NCBI GenBank assembly: GCA_945895265.1
Contig: CAMDEF010000063.1
Coordinates: forward strand, 1 to 16,774
Source: Bordetella parapertussis
GTDB taxonomy: Bacteria > Pseudomonadota > Gammaproteobacteria > Burkholderiales > Burkholderiaceae_B
Reading direction: 5' to 3'
DNA: 16,774 nucleotides
In this document: in pieces, positions 14,138 to 16,774 of the stretch
Numbering within the stretch: the stretch's first letter is position 1
Layout of the letters: each line of letters begins with the position of its first letter
The notes under the pieces: generated by a model
The model's database searches: none
Told to the model about the DNA's origin: nothing
The model's input: only the letters and a program-made list of their open reading frames with translations
Made by a program: the position numbers and the translations under genes

Positions 14138-15712
14138 ATGGACGATAATTTTTCAAACTCGCAAACCACTCGTAAAGTTGTGATCGCCACCAAAGCTGGC
14201 GTGGTGGCGGCGCAGCATCGCCGCGCCGCTGAGGTAGGTGCCGCCGTACTCGACGCAGGTGGCGATGCCGTCGATGCCGCGATCGCAACGTCTTTTGCAA
14301 TAGGCGTTGTCGAGCCCTGGATGAGCGGCCCTGCTGCCGGTGGCGCGATGGTGCTGTGGCGCGCCAACGAGGCCAAAGCACGGGTGATTAATTTTGGTTG
14401 CCGCTCGCCTCGCGAGTTAAACCCAGCTGACTATCCCCTAAGTGGCGCCGGCAAATCGTCTGATTTGTTTCCCTGGCCTTCGGTTGTTGATGATCGCAAC
14501 GTGATGGGCGCCACCGCTGTCGCTGTGCCCGGTGTTGTCGCAGGCATGGGCTTGGCGCACGAGCACTTTGGCCGTATGCCTTGGCAAGAGCTCGTCACCC
14601 CAGCGGCCAATCTGGCTGAAGCTGGGTTGTTGGTAGATTGGTATACCACCCTCGTTACCGCAGCAAATGCCCGCGTCTTAGCCAAAGATCCTGATACCGC
14701 TGCCATGTTTTTAGATGATGGTCATTGGCCAATCGCCGGCGACTGGACATCCGTTAACCAGCGCCGCTTGAATCAAAAAGCCTTTGCTCAAACACTGAGG
14801 CAAATCGCCGAAGGCGGTGCGCAGGCCTTTTATAAAGGCGACATCGCGCAGGCGCTCGCGCGCGACGTTCGCGCAAAAGGCGGCAGCTTAAGCGTTGAAG
14901 ATCTTGCTAACTATAGCGCCGAGATGGTCGAACCCCTCACCCTGAACTATCGCGGCGGTCGTGTGTTTGCCACGCCAGGTTTGACAGGCGGCCCGACCTT
15001 TGGCAAAGCTCTTGAACTGCTCGCGCAAGAATTCACGCCAAGCGCTGGCGCACCCGATGCGGCAACCTATGCCGGCTTTGCGCGCGCACTAGACGCCGCG
15101 TTTAAATTACGCTTTGAGCATATGGGCGATCACGAATCTCCCAAAGCACCTGGCTGCACCACACACTTCAGCGTAATCGATCGTCATGGCAACATGTGCT
15201 CGGTGACGCAAACCTTGCTCTCAATTTTTGGTTCGCGTGTCGTGTCACCCTCGACAGGCTTGCTGCTCAACAATGGCATTATGTGGTTTGACCCCGAGCC
15301 CGGCAAGCCCAACTCGCTGGCGCCCAACAAGCGTTGCCTGGCCAACTATTCGCCAGTAATTGGCGAAGATCGCACAGGGCGACGTTTTGCCATTGGCGCC
15401 TCGGGCGGGCGCAAGATTTTAGGCACCGTGATGCAACTGACGTCATTCATGATGGATCATGGCTTAAGCCTTGAAGAGGCGTTTCATCAGCCACGCTTAG
15501 ATGTCAGTGGTGGGCCGCGCATCGTCGCCGACAAAGCCTTGTCAGCTGATGTTATGCAAACCTTGGGCAAGGTCATGCCCGTGGAAGCAGCACGCAGCAC
15601 CACCTACCCCTACGCCTTTGCTTGCCCTGCAGGTGTGATGCGCGACGGCGACCTAAACATGGGCTGCACTGAAATTATGTCGCCCTATGGCGATGCAGTG
15701 AGCGGCGGCTAA
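14138..15712 (+). CDS. Gamma-glutamyltransferase-family Ntn hydrolase, cytoplasmic
   Basis: A 524-residue self-processing Ntn hydrolase of the Ggt family. ATG 14138 follows GAGG 5 bases upstream. The N-terminal large-subunit part has AAQHRRAAEVGAAVLDAGGDAVDAAIA (24-50) and PWMSGPAAGGAMV (60-72). Autocleavage should occur before Thr341 in CTTHFSVIDRHGNMCSVTQT (340-359), making an approximately 340-residue and an approximately 184-residue subunit. The small subunit has FGSRVVSPSTGLLLNNGIMW (364-383) and ASGGRKI (421-427). There is no signal peptide, unlike periplasmic Ggt, and the glutamate-binding D-x-RE-xAP stretch is changed to FGCRSPREL (86-94). NNGIMWFDPEPG is like the YwrD / oxamate amidohydrolase (HpxW) branch. 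It may therefore be an amidohydrolase of a non-glutathione substrate. Last gene of the four-gene unit. Confidence 0.92.
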   Translation: MDDNFSNSQTTRKVVIATKAGVVAAQHRRAAEVGAAVLDAGGDAVDAAIATSFAIGVVEPWMSGPAAGGAMVLWRANEAKARVINFGCRSPRELNPADYPLSGAGKSSDLFPWPSVVDDRNVMGATAVAVPGVVAGMGLAHEHFGRMPWQELVTPAANLAEAGLLVDWYTTLVTAANARVLAKDPDTAAMFLDDGHWPIAGDWTSVNQRRLNQKAFAQTLRQIAEGGAQAFYKGDIAQALARDVRAKGGSLSVEDLANYSAEMVEPLTLNYRGGRVFATPGLTGGPTFGKALELLAQEFTPSAGAPDAATYAGFARALDAAFKLRFEHMGDHESPKAPGCTTHFSVIDRHGNMCSVTQTLLSIFGSRVVSPSTGLLLNNGIMWFDPEPGKPNSLAPNKRCLANYSPVIGEDRTGRRFAIGASGGRKILGTVMQLTSFMMDHGLSLEEAFHQPRLDVSGGPRIVADKALSADVMQTLGKVMPVEAARSTTYPYAFACPAGVMRDGDLNMGCTEIMSPYGDAVSGG

Positions 15713-15797
15713 GCCACATCTCTCGCCACCCGTTGCAGCCTACTCACACGACTGACACCGGGCCTTGAGAATCTTCAGTGCAAGGGCGCTACGGCGA

Positions 15798-15826
15798 TCA
15801 TTGCTCCCAAAAACATGGGGCAATGA
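15798..15826. terminator. Stem-loop between convergent Ggt-like and amidase genes
   Basis: TCATTGC-CCC (15798-15808, one bulged T) pairs with GGG-GCAATGA (15817-15826) around an 8-base A-rich loop, in the 126-bp convergent gap. It lies 85 bases after the Ggt-like stop and 12 bases after the amidase stop on the minus strand. Neither side has a full U tract. Probable shared 3'-end structure. Confidence 0.45.
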
Positions 15827-15838
15827 CTCAGAGTTATC

Positions 15839-16774
15839 TCAAACAACCGGCAACGACACTTCGACCCACCGTCCAATGCGCAGCAAGTGTGCATCTTGCT
15901 TGTACGGAGCAATCAGCTGAAGGCCCAGCGGCAGGCCCTTGGCTGAGCGCGCAATGGGCACGGTCAGCGCAGGCAACCCCAGAAAGCTCCAGAGCGCACA
16001 AAATACTGGGTCGCCCGTAAAGTCCAATCCTTCAGGTGCTTCACCCGTAGCGGGGATGGTGAGGATCGCATCAAAGCCCTTGAGTTGCGCCGCTGCATCG
16101 GCACGCAACCGCTGCTGTAAGGCGCGCGCCCCCAGATAGTCAAGCGCAGAGCGTGCGCGGCCTTTTTCAACCAACTCTTTGAGATGCACACTTGAACGCT
16201 CGGGGAAGTGCGTGACGTGCTCTTGATGGATCGCGCCCCCTTCACACTCAAGCAGGCAAAACATCGCGTCGATTCCTGTCCAGTATTCATCGGGTAGCGC
16301 AAACTCTTCAATGACGGCGCCTTGTGCACGCAATTGCTTGACAGCACGTTCCATGGCTTGCTGTTGCTCGGCAGTCACGCGCTCATCGTAGGGTGTGCGC
16401 AGCCACGCCAGGCGCGGCGCAGCTTGAGGCTCGATGCCCGTATCATTCTTCATTGGCACGGCGGGCAACACAATACTATCAGGCTCAACCGCGGCTCGAT
16501 TGCGCAACATATTAAAAGCGTACGCGACGTCATTCACCGATCTGGCAATAAAGCCCACATGGTCAAGCGACCCGGCTAACGGAAACACGCCTGCGCGCGG
16601 CACCGCGCCAAAGCTAGCTTTGAATCCCACCACGCCACAAAAGGCAGCTGGTCGAATCACCGAACCAACGGTTTGTGTCCCGAGCGCCAGAGGCACGATT
16701 CCCGCGCCAACCGCTGCCGCCGAGCCACTTGATGACCCACCTGGGGTATGGCTAGCATGAAACGGATTCACCGT
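15839..16774 (-). CDS. Amidase-signature (AS) family hydrolase, N-terminus cut by window edge
   Basis: The visible 311 residues are the central and C-terminal part of an amidase-signature enzyme; typical members are 400-500 residues, so roughly the first 100-150, with the catalytic Lys, lie beyond the window. TVNPFHASHTPGGSSSGSAA (first 20 residues) holds the cis-Ser (visible residue 14). LALGTQTVGSVIRPAAFCGV (29-48) holds the nucleophile Ser38; the 24-residue spacing matches the family's Ser-cisSer-Lys triad. The usual GTDTGGS is here GTQTVGS, a variant seen in other AS amidases. The C-terminal half, TIPATGEAPEGLDFTGDPVF then LGLPALTVPIARSAKGLPLGLQL, is standard AS sequence. It hydrolyses a carboxamide to acid and ammonia. 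It converges on the catabolic unit and could act on the half-amide made there. Substrate unknown. Confidence 0.94.
   Translation of the reverse strand, partial: TVNPFHASHTPGGSSSGSAAAVGAGIVPLALGTQTVGSVIRPAAFCGVVGFKASFGAVPRAGVFPLAGSLDHVGFIARSVNDVAYAFNMLRNRAAVEPDSIVLPAVPMKNDTGIEPQAAPRLAWLRTPYDERVTAEQQQAMERAVKQLRAQGAVIEEFALPDEYWTGIDAMFCLLECEGGAIHQEHVTHFPERSSVHLKELVEKGRARSALDYLGARALQQRLRADAAAQLKGFDAILTIPATGEAPEGLDFTGDPVFCALWSFLGLPALTVPIARSAKGLPLGLQLIAPYKQDAHLLRIGRWVEVSLPVV

Noticed and set aside
14115..14381. Arg-rich minus-strand open frame at the start of the Ggt-like gene
   Set aside because: Arg/His/Gln-rich translation is typical of antisense reading of a G+C-rich gene.

Overview
The window most likely comes from a betaproteobacterium of the order Burkholderiales, probably Alcaligenaceae-like. 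This is an inference from content: two Bug/TctC-type solute-binding proteins, an MlrC-family M81 protein, a K+-independent membrane H+-pyrophosphatase beside a family I soluble pyrophosphatase, a MaoC-like protein coupled to a small Burkholderiales-type protein, and moderate G+C. It is dense chromosomal metabolic sequence. No stretch over 300 bases lacks a gene, and I see no RNA genes, insertion sequence or CRISPR array.

Left edge (1-2060, all minus strand): a gene cut by the window edge, starting from TTG at 464. Its visible 154 residues look like the N-terminal half of an ADP-ribosyltransferase-fold protein, and it is AT-richer than what follows. Upstream of it is an MlrC-family M81 protein, also with a TTG start.

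Pyrophosphate block (2224-5137): hppA (minus, with its own terminator) and ppa (plus) are divergent around a 175-bp region with a short perfect palindrome and a plausible promoter. Together they are two routes for disposing of PPi, one conserving energy as a proton gradient and one releasing it as heat.

Mixed block (5144-9654): an iron-containing alcohol dehydrogenase (minus); a short secreted Pro/Ala-rich protein of unknown function (plus); a two-gene minus unit of a MaoC-like hot-dog protein overlapping a 106-residue conserved small protein; a RutD-like alpha/beta hydrolase (plus); and a second, unrelated-looking alpha/beta hydrolase (minus).

Right block (9842-16774): a Bug receptor (minus) diverges from a four-gene plus-strand unit of Gfo/Idh/MocA oxidoreductase, second Bug receptor, CE4-like deacetylase/cyclic amidohydrolase, and cytoplasmic gamma-glutamyltransferase-like Ntn hydrolase. 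An amidase-signature enzyme, cut by the right edge, converges on it. Three different C-N-bond hydrolases next to two periplasmic receptors suggest import and stepwise opening of an amide- or imide-type compound. This is a hypothesis from context; no substrate can be read from the sequence.
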